A DNA stretch of 31,079 nt from a virus, in the IMG/VR virus record IMGVR_UViG_3300030518_000026, positions 1-31,079 of that record, one strand, 5' to 3'. Positions 5,772 through 13,941 of this stretch are shown here, in pieces (position 1 is the first letter of the stretch; every line of letters begins with the position of its first letter). The notes below the pieces were generated by a model. The model did no database searches. It was not told where the DNA came from and saw only the letters and a list, made by a program, of their open reading frames with translations. The position numbers were made by a program, and so were the translations under genes.

Positions 5772-5975
5772 ATGTTTACGTGGCAACCTCCCGGCGATCC
5801 GAACGGTATCGTTGATAACAAAACCCTCACAGAAGCGGTGCAGGCTCTTCATGCGTTTGTTCTCGCTTCTACCGGCCAGACGCCAATCCAGCCTCAGACT
5901 GTCCATACTGAGACTACCATTGCCGGTCAGCCTGTTGATGTGGCTGTTACAGTCGGATCGACAGTTAATGGCTGA
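5772..5975 (+). CDS. small hypothetical protein, 67 aa
   Basis: An unrecognised 67-residue protein with AAGGAG 8 nt before the ATG. It begins MFTWQPPGDPNGIVDNKTL, continues with one helix (EAVQALHAFVLAS) and finishes as a Thr/Val-rich strand segment (ETTIAGQPVDVAVTV), so it may be a small structural protein. The last 8 nt overlap the next gene (ATGGCTGA). Two ACGGAAA copies lie in the 43-nt gap upstream. No function can be assigned. Confidence 0.65.
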   Translation: MFTWQPPGDPNGIVDNKTLTEAVQALHAFVLASTGQTPIQPQTVHTETTIAGQPVDVAVTVGSTVNG

Positions 5976-6198
5976 TATCCAGATGGATAAGTTTTGGCAG
6001 GATCGCGGGCTTTTGCCGGGTGCCGAAACGCCGGACCAGACGCCCGAGCCAGAACCAGAACCAGAACTGAATTACGCCGCGCGCACTGAGGCTTTGCGCG
6101 CGGCTATTCAGTTCTGCCAGGACGATCCGAGTGTCCAATCGGCGCAAGTTGTGGAATCCGCAACCGCGTTCTTTGCGTTTTTGACTGGAAAATCTTGA
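5968..6198 (+). CDS. small hypothetical protein with PE-repeat linker, 76 aa
   Basis: It starts at the ATG overlapping the previous stop (ATGGCTGA) and begins MADIQMDKFWQDRGLLPG. Residues about 26-34 are a Pro-Glu repeat (EPEPEPEPE), a stiff acidic linker, followed by a helical domain (ARTEALRAAIQFCQDD...ATAFFAFLTGKS). The product is unknown. Its stop overlaps the next ATG (TGATG), so it is part of the tightly coupled run 5772-6733. The longer frame upstream to 5725 runs through the 67-aa gene and is not used. Confidence 0.65.
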   Translation: MADIQMDKFWQDRGLLPGAETPDQTPEPEPEPELNYAARTEALRAAIQFCQDDPSVQSAQVVESATAFFAFLTGKS

Positions 6199-6419
6199 TG
6201 GATGACGGCGTTCCGGTTTCAAGAAATCAAGCCATTAAGGAAGGTCTTGCTCGCGCTCGGGAGAAAGGGAAGCGAGTAGGCCGTCCGCCGTCTGCGAAAG
6301 AGGCAGAGATCGAGCGTCTGTTGCGCGAAGGGTGGACGAATGAACGTGTGCGGATTGAAACCAAATCGGGCACCGAGATCGTTCGTCGTGTGAAAAAACG
6401 TATCATGGGGAGATGCTAA
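6198..6419 (+). CDS. stand-alone serine-recombinase-type DNA-binding domain, 73 aa
   Basis: The sequence QAIKEGLARAREKGKRVGRPPSAKEAE is the typical junction of serine resolvases and invertases, where the end of the E helix (xxGLARARxxGxxxGRP) leads into the DNA-binding hinge. It is followed by EIERLLREGWTNERVRIETKSG and IVRRVKKRIMG, a helix-turn-helix-like arrangement. No catalytic domain precedes it: the protein starts MDDGVPVSRN and the frame upstream belongs to another gene. It may be a regulator, a DNA-binding subunit or a small-terminase-like factor. Start and stop overlap neighbours (TGATG and TAATG). Whether it partners the recombinase 470 nt upstream is unknown. Confidence 0.65.
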   Translation: MDDGVPVSRNQAIKEGLARAREKGKRVGRPPSAKEAEIERLLREGWTNERVRIETKSGTEIVRRVKKRIMGRC

Positions 6420-6733
6420 TGTTTTCGTTGTTGGTGATGATTACCGGGCAAGCGCCGTTTAATTTGAACTTTCGCACCGAGGCGGCTGCGTTGAAGGCCA
6501 ATGAGACACTGCATGAGGATCGCAGTTTTGCGATGCGCAAGATCGAGGATCATTACGGCCAGACGTTGTATTTCATTCCGGGCGGTTTGGTCGGCACGAT
6601 GGTTCAAAATGTGGAACTTGTGATGAAGTCACAGATGGACCTCGCCAAATTGCAGAACGATGTTCAACGCAAGTCCATGGGTTCGCTGGCTATGCCGCAA
6701 GGCGGGATTATCAATCTTGGTCCGCGCAACTGA
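6419..6733 (+). CDS. hypothetical protein, 104 aa
   Basis: The ATG at 6419 overlaps the preceding stop (TAATG) and has GGGGAG 6 nt upstream; the ATG at 6413 sits too close to it. The first 14 residues are hydrophobic (MFSLLVMITGQAPF), not long enough for a firm membrane anchor. A strand-rich middle (QTLYFIPGGLVG) and a helical stretch (NVELVMKSQMDLAKLQNDVQ) follow. It ends IINLGPRN. No family recognised. It closes the coupled group of small genes before the glycosyltransferase. Confidence 0.65.
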   Translation: MFSLLVMITGQAPFNLNFRTEAAALKANETLHEDRSFAMRKIEDHYGQTLYFIPGGLVGTMVQNVELVMKSQMDLAKLQNDVQRKSMGSLAMPQGGIINLGPRN

Positions 6734-6759
6734 CGCTGGACGATATTCTGTTTGGTGAT

Positions 6760-8211
6760 TTGCCTGATTGGTTTGATCGCGGCATGGATTTGATGAAAGA
6801 TACTGGCGTGACGCCTTTGGTTGAAAAACTTATCGAACGGCTTCACGCATTAGACGAGATCGGCGGGCAAGCCGTGATTGCGGAAATGGAAGCCGCAGAA
6901 GAACCCGCATGGATGATTGCGCAGATGCGGGGCCGGGTGGCGCTGATGACGCGCGATTGGGTATCGGCGCACGATCATTTCCATATGGCGGTGCATCTCA
7001 ATCCCGACGATTGGGATTCGTGGATATGTCTCGCGTCGGCTTGCTACGAAATGGGGTTGTTTGAACAATCCATTTTGCACGCGCGGGAAGCCGCTGTGCG
7101 GTATCCCGAGCACGGCAGGGCATGGTTGAAGCTGGGGGCCGCACACGCGCTCCTACAACACCATGCGGAGGCGTTGGCGTGCTTTGAGCGGGCGCTGTTC
7201 TTATCGCCCAACGACGCGGAAACGCATCACAGCATTGGGGCCATGTTCTCGTCTATGGCGCTTCCCGAGTTGGCACTGCGTCATTTCCGCGCCGCGCAAC
7301 AGATTGAGGGCGTTTACGTTCAATCGGCATGTGGTGAAGCCGCTGAATTGCTTCGCATGGGGGAATGGCTTGAAGGGTGGGAGAAATTCGAGGATCGGTT
7401 CCGCCTGCCCGCGTTTGCGTTGCCGTGGTGGTTCACCGGCCAGCCGCCTTATACGGGCGATCTGGACGGCTTGCGCGGCAAGCGAGTGCTATTGTGGGCC
7501 GAACAAGGCTATGGCGATAGCCTGCAATTCTCGCGGTATATCCCGAAAGTTATGGAAGTGGCGTCACACGTCACGATTGAGACGCATCAACCGCTTGAAC
7601 GCCTATTCAAATCGTTTGGTTGCGAAGTGACGGTGCATCGGCGTGACGCGCCTCCTGATGTGGATGTGACGGTATCTCTCATGTCGTTGCCTCGGCTGTT
7701 CGGCACCACGCCAGAGAATTGCCCGCCGCCTTCTGTGTTTGATGTGGAACCTAAACCGCAACGCGCGAAGATTGGCGTGTGTTGGGCGGGTGGTGCGCGG
7801 CCAGATGAGCCTCTTGCGAACGCTATCGACAACCGCCGATCCATCGGACCGGATCGGATCATCCCGGTTATTGAAGCGTTAGGCGCGGGAAATTGGATAT
7901 CGTTGCAGCAAGAAGATTTGCCGAAAGGCGACTGGCAAGATACGGCCAACATCGTTGCAGGGCTTGATCTGGTGATCACAGTAGATACCGCTATGGCTCA
8001 CTTGGCGGCGTCGTTGGGCGTTTCGACGTGGCTTATGTGCCGGTTTGATACGTGCTGGCGCTGGGGCCAATACGCCGAGCATACGGTTTGGTATCCGTCC
8101 ATGCGGATATTCCGGCAACGGTTCCTCGGAGATTGGGGCGGCGTTGTAAAGCAAGTCATCGCGGCAATAGGAGAGCGCCATGCGGCGGCGTCGGCAGGTA
8201 CGGGGATTTGA
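6760..8211 (+). CDS. TPR-containing glycosyltransferase, 483 aa
   Basis: Residues about 55-200 are tetratricopeptide repeats (for example WICLASACYEMGLFEQSILHA, cut here, then AWLKLGAAHALLQHHAEALACFERAL). Residues 240-470 resemble the GT-B/heptosyltransferase-type domain common after TPRs: KRVLLWAEQGYGDSLQF, then IGVCWAGGARPDE around 338-350 and DLVITVDTAMAHLAASLGV at 403-421, the usual sugar-nucleotide site. Such proteins are frequent in phages and may modify host surface sugars or a virion protein. The start is uncertain: TTG at 6760 lacks a ribosome site and ATG at 6784 is an alternative; the frame is open further upstream. The end overlaps the next gene by 32 nt. Confidence 0.8.
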   Translation: MPDWFDRGMDLMKDTGVTPLVEKLIERLHALDEIGGQAVIAEMEAAEEPAWMIAQMRGRVALMTRDWVSAHDHFHMAVHLNPDDWDSWICLASACYEMGLFEQSILHAREAAVRYPEHGRAWLKLGAAHALLQHHAEALACFERALFLSPNDAETHHSIGAMFSSMALPELALRHFRAAQQIEGVYVQSACGEAAELLRMGEWLEGWEKFEDRFRLPAFALPWWFTGQPPYTGDLDGLRGKRVLLWAEQGYGDSLQFSRYIPKVMEVASHVTIETHQPLERLFKSFGCEVTVHRRDAPPDVDVTVSLMSLPRLFGTTPENCPPPSVFDVEPKPQRAKIGVCWAGGARPDEPLANAIDNRRSIGPDRIIPVIEALGAGNWISLQQEDLPKGDWQDTANIVAGLDLVITVDTAMAHLAASLGVSTWLMCRFDTCWRWGQYAEHTVWYPSMRIFRQRFLGDWGGVVKQVIAAIGERHAAASAGTGI

Positions 8212-8395
8212 TCCCGTCCGGGATTGGGATGGCCGTGTGACGGCTCCTAATCACACGCTGATCACGGCTGAACAGATGCAGTGGAACGCGCAGAACAATC
8301 TGCGCATGATGGAACAGATACCGCGCATCGCAAAAGAGGACGCGGAAGCCAACGCAACGCCTATTGGCGGCATGCAGTTTAGACGGAGAGATTGA
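8180..8395 (+). CDS. small hypothetical protein, 71 aa
   Basis: Its ATG follows AGGAGA by 6 nt and lies within the end of the glycosyltransferase gene. The protein is basic at both ends (MRRRRQVRGFD... and MQFRRRD) with a helical, Asn/Gln/Met-rich centre (AEQMQWNAQNNLRMMEQI). A nucleic-acid-binding or virion-internal role is possible but not shown. The stop overlaps the next ATG (TGATG). Not recognised as a known family. Confidence 0.7.
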   Translation: MRRRRQVRGFDPVRDWDGRVTAPNHTLITAEQMQWNAQNNLRMMEQIPRIAKEDAEANATPIGGMQFRRRD

Positions 8396-8667
8396 TGGAC
8401 GACGCAAGCGATAACATTGCGATGTTGCCAGGGGCAACCATTTCTGATCGCTTGATGAAGCCAAGTCCCGAAGTGATGGAAATGGCGGAAAATTTCCTTG
8501 ATCGTGTAAAATCTGGTGAAACGACTGGGTTTGCGATTGTCGAAATTCGATATGATCTACTTGGTATCCGAACAACTTGGCACGCGACAAACAACACCAT
8601 GCTGATGGGGGCAACATCTCGCATGCTGCATGAAATGAATGTATCAGCCTATGATGGCGCTTCGTGA
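8395..8667 (+). CDS. hypothetical protein, 90 aa
   Basis: ATG at 8395 (MDDASDNIAMLPG) with GGAGAG 5 nt upstream, coupled to the previous stop. An acidic helical N-terminus (SPEVMEMAENFLDRVKSGET) leads to strands (GFAIVEIRYDLLGIRTTWHATN) and a short helix. It resembles small host-defence- or packaging-region proteins of phages, without a family I can name. The DNA from here through the front half of the terminase is noticeably more AT-rich than the structural genes downstream. The stop overlaps the next start (GTGA). Confidence 0.7.
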   Translation: MDDASDNIAMLPGATISDRLMKPSPEVMEMAENFLDRVKSGETTGFAIVEIRYDLLGIRTTWHATNNTMLMGATSRMLHEMNVSAYDGAS

Positions 8668-8828
8668 TATTCGAACCCGGCTATTATTGGGCGCGCGGAG
8701 ATGACGGAACACATTTCGTTGTGCTTTTGGAAGATGGGGAATGGTATTGTTGCGGCGTGGAAAATCCGATCAATTCCAATTTTGATGAGCGACAAATTAT
8801 TGTCCGCATCCAACCGTTGATGAACTGA
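8664..8828 (+). CDS. small hypothetical protein, 54 aa
   Basis: A GTG at 8664 overlaps the preceding stop (GTGA) and opens a 54-residue frame beginning MIFEPGYYWARGDDGTHF, then VVLLEDGEWYCCGVENP and ending IIVRIQPLMN. The rhythm, strands with aromatic residues separated by Gly/Asp turns and ending in a hydrophobic strand, looks like a genuine small beta protein, similar in style to small 'YWAR...W' proteins of phages. It ends 7 nt before the terminase start. No ribosome site is evident, so expression probably depends on coupling. Confidence 0.7.
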   Translation: MIFEPGYYWARGDDGTHFVVLLEDGEWYCCGVENPINSNFDERQIIVRIQPLMN

Positions 8829-8835
8829 GGTCCAT

Positions 8836-10827
8836 ATGGCTAAGCATCCCAAGTGGTTTCCGCTTTTCAAGAAATACCTTGGGGCGTTGCGCATTCAATC
8901 TAAGCACGCGGTGTCTGATGCCACAGGCGAAGGCACTAAGTTGAAACTATGGACTTCGCAACAACGAGTGCTTGACGGAATTGCCGAGGGTTTAGAAAAC
9001 GGGATTCACACGTTTTACATTTTGAAAAGCCGACAGCTAGGCGTGACTACCATCACGATGGCGCTTACAATCTTTTGGTTGGCTCTAAACCCTGGAGTGA
9101 TTGGTGTATTTGTTTCGGATAATGATGATAACTCGGTAAAGAACCGAGTTACGATCCGAACATACATTAAATCCCTTTCCCCTTTTATGGGCAAAAGTTT
9201 TGCAGTCGTAACTGACAACAAACAAGGGTTTACGTTTTCTAACGGCTCTCGTTTGGATATGCGCGTTGCAGGAAAATCAAAAGAGAATTGGGGTGAAGGT
9301 GAAGGCTACTTGCTTGGCCATCTCACTGAATTATCAAAATTTGGTAAAGCGCAAGGCGTGGCAAACTTTCGTCACGCAATGGCACCTGAAAACCCGCGCG
9401 CTCTTTACATCATGGAGAGCACAGCGAACGGTCCCAACCACTGGAAAGAAATATGGGATGGTGCTCGCGCCGATCCTTATTTCTCGAAAGCCATTTTTGT
9501 TGGATGGTGGGCAAACGAAACAAATCGTATCAAAATGACTGACAAACGGTTTCGCGTGTTTGGAACTGCTGGTTTAACACCAGAAGAAAACGAAAAAGTT
9601 AAGAAAGTCAAAGATTTATACCATTTTGAAATTACGATGGAGCAAATCGCTTGGTATCGCGCCGAACAAACAAAGCCAGCTTCCAATGAAGATGATATGG
9701 GGCAGAATCAACCTTGGACGGAAGAGGAAGCGTTCATCACCACAGGCTCATCGTTCTTTCAGCCACGCCGGTTGATGGAAGCACGAGAGCGCATCACATC
9801 CGCACCAGAGGCGCTGGTTGACGAAGGCGGATATGGATATTGGGGTTACACTTTTCACCTTGATGACGAGTATTATATGTCAAAGGTTGAAGAGGTGACG
9901 GACGGAGCGCATCACGATTTAATCAAATTGCGTGTGTGGGAAAAACCTCACAAAGATGGTTTTTACGTTATTGGAGTCGATGTGGCTGGCGGTCGCAGCG
10001 AAGATAGTAATTTACACAGTGCATCGGTCTGGCGCGTGTATGCAGACAAGATGGTGCAAGTTGCGGAATGGGCCGATAGCATCCCCGAGACGCGGCACTG
10101 CGCATGGGTGACGGCTTATCTTGCAGGCCAATATGCAAATTGCCAGATCAATATCGACATGACTGGCGGGATTGGTATCGCCGTTATGCAAGCGTTTGAA
10201 GATTTACGATCCCGTATGCGCTCGGATATGTATGGCGACAAAATGAAAGCGGCTATTGCTTTGGCGAGAATTGAGCGTGACGCCAAACGCGAAGCCGAAG
10301 GACTGCCGCCGTTGCGGGATTTACCTACGAACGGATTTGGCGGCAATTTTGCTTTTGACGATTTTTTATCGTCAGCTAATTGGTATTTGTATCGCCGTGT
10401 GGACAGCCCAGGGCCGGGGTTCATGTATAACACTGTGATGAGCTACAAGCTCAAATTCCACATGATGAACGCTCTGCGCGATAGCTGGGTCACGAACTTG
10501 CTGGAAATCCGGTCAGTTCCGTTGCTAGACGAAATGGCAACGGTTGTGCAGACAAGATCAGACATTGGGGCGTCCGCCCCTGGACGCGAACGTGATGATC
10601 GGACGTTTGCAATGGCTCTGGCAAACATGACTTGGATTGAGAACCTTCGCGGCGGGTTAATTGCTCAGGGCGTGACGTGGGAGGGCAGCAAAGCCAAGGA
10701 GGCGGGTTCTATCTCGCCCGTGGCGGAAACCCTCAATCGTCGGATATACAGCATCCTACGGGCCGCAGATGAGGATCGGGATGCACCGCCGCCGTTGACG
10801 TTCTTTGAGCAAAGGGGATTTTCTTAA
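8836..10827 (+). CDS. terL: terminase large subunit (DNA-packaging motor), 663 aa
   Basis: The ATPase half is clear: Walker A KSRQLGVTT at residues 64-72, a Walker B-like strand YLLGHLTELSKF at 158-169 with the catalytic Glu in HLTE, and the coupling motif ESTANG at 194-199. The RNase H-like nuclease half begins with FYVIGVDVAGG (Asp382) and continues with INIDMTGGIG (Asp441), the acidic residues that bind the metals cutting concatemeric DNA. The length is typical. The ATG has GAGG 5 nt upstream. It starts the virion gene run and its stop overlaps the next ATG (TAATG). The front half is AT-richer than the back half. Confidence 0.95.
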   Translation: MAKHPKWFPLFKKYLGALRIQSKHAVSDATGEGTKLKLWTSQQRVLDGIAEGLENGIHTFYILKSRQLGVTTITMALTIFWLALNPGVIGVFVSDNDDNSVKNRVTIRTYIKSLSPFMGKSFAVVTDNKQGFTFSNGSRLDMRVAGKSKENWGEGEGYLLGHLTELSKFGKAQGVANFRHAMAPENPRALYIMESTANGPNHWKEIWDGARADPYFSKAIFVGWWANETNRIKMTDKRFRVFGTAGLTPEENEKVKKVKDLYHFEITMEQIAWYRAEQTKPASNEDDMGQNQPWTEEEAFITTGSSFFQPRRLMEARERITSAPEALVDEGGYGYWGYTFHLDDEYYMSKVEEVTDGAHHDLIKLRVWEKPHKDGFYVIGVDVAGGRSEDSNLHSASVWRVYADKMVQVAEWADSIPETRHCAWVTAYLAGQYANCQINIDMTGGIGIAVMQAFEDLRSRMRSDMYGDKMKAAIALARIERDAKREAEGLPPLRDLPTNGFGGNFAFDDFLSSANWYLYRRVDSPGPGFMYNTVMSYKLKFHMMNALRDSWVTNLLEIRSVPLLDEMATVVQTRSDIGASAPGRERDDRTFAMALANMTWIENLRGGLIAQGVTWEGSKAKEAGSISPVAETLNRRIYSILRAADEDRDAPPPLTFFEQRGFS

Positions 10828-11096
10828 TGCCGATTGAGAAGTGCTTTACGAAAGACGTTATGCCTTCATGGCTTGTAGAGGTCGGCACGCGGTATCTAGC
10901 CAACGCCACGCATCGACTTTGCTTTTTGCAATTGGCGGGGGAAACGGAAATCTTATACGTTGTGAGCGATCAGCCTTTGCCCGAAACGGTGGACGCTGCG
11001 ATTGCGATGGTTGAGGCATGGAGGATTGCAGATGAAATCGACCGAGACGAAAGAAGCGGTAAAGGCTCCCGTAGAAACCGCAAAGCCCAAATCTGA
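10827..11096 (+). CDS. hypothetical protein, 89 aa
   Basis: Starts on the last base of the terminase stop (TAATG). Predicted alpha/beta: MPIEKCFTKDVMPSWLVEV, strand RLCFLQLAGETEILYVVS, then a helix (DAAIAMVEAWRIADEID) and a very basic tail (GKGSRRNRKAQI). The product is not recognised. The next gene starts inside its 3' end by 65 nt in a different frame, an unusually long overlap. Its position directly after the terminase suggests a packaging or head-related helper. Confidence 0.65.
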   Translation: MPIEKCFTKDVMPSWLVEVGTRYLANATHRLCFLQLAGETEILYVVSDQPLPETVDAAIAMVEAWRIADEIDRDERSGKGSRRNRKAQI

Positions 11097-11355
11097 TGGC
11101 CGTCCGTGGCAGTTGATTGACGACGATACGCCTCGCGACAATACCCTGCTTGAAGTGAAAGCCGATCCTGACGATGACGCAGAAGCGATCAGTCATGTGG
11201 TGTGGCGTATCACGCGCCGCCGTGACGCCGAAAACCGCCGATGGGAAGTTGTTGGGTTTTGGGCCAACGCTTTGACGCGAGAAGAACTCACGTTTGAGCC
11301 GATGGTGTGGCGGTTGCCAGAAGGTTTTCTCTATCCGGGCATGGTGATGCGATGA
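11032..11355 (+). CDS. hypothetical protein, 107 aa
   Basis: ATG at 11032 (MKSTETKEAVKAP) is chosen because GGAGG lies 7 nt upstream; the longer frame from 11002 lacks one. A charged disordered front (residues 1-30) is followed by an Asp-rich region and a beta domain (HVVWRITRRRDAENRRWEVVGFWAN, cut here, then TFEPMVWRLPEGF). No family assigned. It begins within the previous gene and ends in an ATGA overlap with the next, all typical of a compact phage operon. Confidence 0.65.
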   Translation: MKSTETKEAVKAPVETAKPKSDGRPWQLIDDDTPRDNTLLEVKADPDDDAEAISHVVWRITRRRDAENRRWEVVGFWANALTREELTFEPMVWRLPEGFLYPGMVMR

Positions 11356-11891
11356 GCGAAGAACGGTATCAACATCGCTTTCGTTGCTGCGTCTGTGCGA
11401 CGCAGTTCACGCGCACGCGCAATTCGGCGGAATGGATCGGACCGCGCCCTAACTGCCCGAAGAAATGCGAAGGCCGGGTGAAGGACAGCTACGTTCCTGA
11501 TGTGGAGCGGACGGAAGTTCAAGCTCCGGCTATCGTCGGCTCGATCAGCGCCAAGGCGTTCGATACGGCAATGGAAATGACGATGCAGGATCAGGGGATG
11601 ACAAACATCAACGATTCGTATCGGCAAGGGGAACCGACTGCACCGAAATTGCGGCCAGATTTACAGGCCAAAGCGGATTCGTTCTTCGCTGGGCCGCAAC
11701 GCAAGCCAGCCAACCGTGGGCGCGTGGATATGTCTCCCATATTTGGCGAGCGAGCGACGCAAGCGCAAAGCGGTATGCCGCCTGCCAAATCGTTTGACGC
11801 GCACATGCCCACGTCCATTGCGCCGATTATGGAAGCTGCAAAAAACCAATCTTCTGCCGTTCCGAACTACCGCGTCGTGGCGGAAGGATAA
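11352..11891 (+). CDS. zinc-finger-like hypothetical protein, 179 aa
   Basis: Starts at the ATG overlapping the preceding stop (ATGA), MSEERYQHRFRC. Cysteines at 12, 13, 15, 35 and 39 (RCCVCATQF ... NCPKKCEG) form a probable zinc-ribbon knuckle, perhaps for nucleic-acid binding. The remainder is Pro/Gln/Ala-rich and probably disordered, with repeated AKxF-type segments (ISAKAFDTAM, PAKSFDAHM). It lies between the terminase and the portal. The function is unknown; the position suggests a packaging or connector-associated protein. Confidence 0.65.
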   Translation: MSEERYQHRFRCCVCATQFTRTRNSAEWIGPRPNCPKKCEGRVKDSYVPDVERTEVQAPAIVGSISAKAFDTAMEMTMQDQGMTNINDSYRQGEPTAPKLRPDLQAKADSFFAGPQRKPANRGRVDMSPIFGERATQAQSGMPPAKSFDAHMPTSIAPIMEAAKNQSSAVPNYRVVAEG

Positions 11892-11937
11892 CAACGGATT
11901 ATAGACCGCGCCTCGCGTTGCGTGTTAACTGCACTGC

Positions 11938-13725
11938 ATGAAAATACCATCGCGAGGCCGCGCCCGCTGGGCATCTGAAATCATCGGGGCTTGCACAGCC
12001 TCGCGCGCCATCCGCGTTCAGCGTGGTTCGGCATATCGCAATCTGTTCCTGACAGGTGATGAAAACGGCGTCCCGCAAACATTTCTGCGCACGCAAGATT
12101 TCATTCGCGACGTGCAAGCGTTCCTTTACTCGCCTTCTGACTTGCGGTTTTCTGTGGACTATTTTGGGCAAGTTTCGCCTGTCGAACGCGCCAAAGGCCA
12201 CGCTGCCGCCGCTGGTTTGTATCAGCACATTTGCGCGGGCGATGTGGACGATGCGATATCAGACGCCGTGCTTTGGTCTTTGATCAAAGGCAAAACGATT
12301 GAGCAGATTGTGTGGTCGCGGGGCGGTTTTGAACCATATCTGGTCCAGCCCGAGAGCTTTGGCGTGTTCAACGAAAGCATCGCTTCTCTGGAACGCCAAG
12401 AAGCATTTGTTCACACCACGTTCCCTACGCGGTCGCGGTTTAAGCAAATCATCTCGGGACTGCCCGAGGCGCGGCAAGAAGCGTTGATGCGCGCAGCCAC
12501 AAACATGCAAACCAAAACCGAGGGCGGTCCTGACAGCAACTCGATGCTGAAACAAATCCTCGTTGGAGGGCTGTATCCCTACACGACGAGCGGCACCAGC
12601 CCGTCAACCAACGCAGGCCGCGTGATGCACCTTTTTGCACCGCAGGCACAGATTGAAACATCTGTGCAGGATCAAATGGTGCCTATGGATGAATTGTGGG
12701 TGTGGAACGACGAGCAAGACGATTGGGCGACTATCACAATGATAGGCGATGAGATCGTGTTTGGCGGCGAAATCCTATTCAACGCTTTTGCGGAACCGAT
12801 GGCAAAACGCGATGCGTATGGCCGCGTGGTGTCAGATGATTCCAACCCGTTGCGCGGCCAGCATGGGTTTACCGAGTTTTGCGCCATGCCGTTGCCCGAT
12901 AACTTTTGGGGCATTTCGTTCATTTCGTTGGTGGCGCTTTTGCAACGTGCGCTCAATGAGCGGATCGACGGTATCAACAAGATGCTCCGCAAGCAGGAAG
13001 ATCCGCCACGGTTCGCGACGGGTTCAACATCCGTCAATCAGAACGCTTATGCGAAGTTGAACAAGCCCGGGGGTTTTTTCACAGACGGATCGCCCAATGC
13101 CAAAATGCAAGACATTGTGTCGCAAATCCCGCCCGATATCTGGCGGTCTTTTCAAGAACTCAACAGCATGTTTGACGTGATCGGCGGCATGCCTGCGATC
13201 ATGCGAGGCGAGGGCGAAGGGTCTGTGCGGTCGCAAGGGCAGTCTGACACGCTTCTCCGCACGGGTTCGGCGCGGCACAAGGATGCGTCTCTGAAAATCG
13301 AACGATCCGTGGAGCGCATCGGCGGGCTTTGCTTCTCCATGCTGCGCGCCAAATGCCCGGATCAACTTATTGCGTGGGTGCCGCCAGGAACGAAAAGCGT
13401 TCAACTCGACACGGAATTAGACCCCACGTTGGAACCGCCCGCGCCGGGAATGCTGCCGGTCACATTCAACTATGCGGACGTATCACCCAAAGCCAAAATC
13501 GAAATCGACAGTCACTCGTCCTCGCCCGCGTTCCGGCACGAAAGCCGAGAACTGGCGTTTGCGCTTGCGAAAGCTGGGGCTATTGACGGCAAGCGGCTTA
13601 TCGAAATGGTGCATCCGCCGATGGAAGATGCTCTTGTAGAGGATTTGGAGCGCAAGGATATCGCGCAACAGGCGCTTATCGCCCAACACCCAGAACTGCT
13701 GACCGGCAAAAAGAGCCACCATTGA
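11938..13725 (+). CDS. portal protein, 595 aa
   Basis: Length, position between terminase and scaffold/capsid, and content fit a phage portal (head-tail connector) that forms the ring through which DNA passes. Typical stretches include an N-terminal helix-rich wing, a strand-turn region with LWVWNDEQDDW, the long helix LVALLQRALNERIDGINKMLRKQEDPPRF (cut here) that resembles the portal stem, and MFDVIGGMPAIMRGEGEGSVRS. The ATG at 11938 is the first after a TAA and has no visible ribosome site, unlike most genes here; the 46-nt gap upstream has no strong feature. The family is assigned by pattern and context, not by a search. Confidence 0.85.
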   Translation: MKIPSRGRARWASEIIGACTASRAIRVQRGSAYRNLFLTGDENGVPQTFLRTQDFIRDVQAFLYSPSDLRFSVDYFGQVSPVERAKGHAAAAGLYQHICAGDVDDAISDAVLWSLIKGKTIEQIVWSRGGFEPYLVQPESFGVFNESIASLERQEAFVHTTFPTRSRFKQIISGLPEARQEALMRAATNMQTKTEGGPDSNSMLKQILVGGLYPYTTSGTSPSTNAGRVMHLFAPQAQIETSVQDQMVPMDELWVWNDEQDDWATITMIGDEIVFGGEILFNAFAEPMAKRDAYGRVVSDDSNPLRGQHGFTEFCAMPLPDNFWGISFISLVALLQRALNERIDGINKMLRKQEDPPRFATGSTSVNQNAYAKLNKPGGFFTDGSPNAKMQDIVSQIPPDIWRSFQELNSMFDVIGGMPAIMRGEGEGSVRSQGQSDTLLRTGSARHKDASLKIERSVERIGGLCFSMLRAKCPDQLIAWVPPGTKSVQLDTELDPTLEPPAPGMLPVTFNYADVSPKAKIEIDSHSSSPAFRHESRELAFALAKAGAIDGKRLIEMVHPPMEDALVEDLERKDIAQQALIAQHPELLTGKKSHH

Positions 13726-13874
13726 TGTTTAAAGTCCATTACACTGCTACCGATGGTCCGTTTGTGACGCACATCGAAGTGGTATGGCATCGGCTATGCC
13801 AAGCGTGGGCATTCGTTCGGTCGTGCCGGGAAATGCCGGGTTATTCCAATGTGCATATTTTGCACATTCCTTAA
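13725..13874 (+). CDS. possible small protein after the portal, 49 aa
   Basis: The ATG at 13725 overlaps the portal stop (TGATG) and opens a 49-residue frame ending in TAA at 13872. It begins MFKVHYTATDGPFVTHIEVV and ends YSNVHILHIP, with a plausible beta-alpha-beta rhythm and a central WAFVRSCREMPG helix. No ribosome site is obvious, so it would need coupling to the portal. It is the last plausible gene before the 1-kb non-coding region. It might be incidental, but the start/stop overlap matches the style of its neighbours. Confidence 0.5.
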   Translation: MFKVHYTATDGPFVTHIEVVWHRLCQAWAFVRSCREMPGYSNVHILHIP

Positions 13875-13914
13875 CATGTTCCCTGTAACCTGTAAGGATT
13901 GCTTACAAGTTGCC

Positions 13915-13941
13915 AAAAAAAACCCGACCACTAGGGCCGGG
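13915..13941 (-). terminator. intrinsic terminator facing left
   Basis: On the minus strand CCCGGCC (13935-13941) pairs with GGTCGGG (13923-13929) around CTAGT, followed by eight T (13915-13922): a textbook rho-independent terminator with one GU pair. On the + strand the stem has an A-C mismatch and no T-run. All neighbouring protein genes point right, so it would stop a leftward transcript before it runs into the portal gene. Confidence 0.8.
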
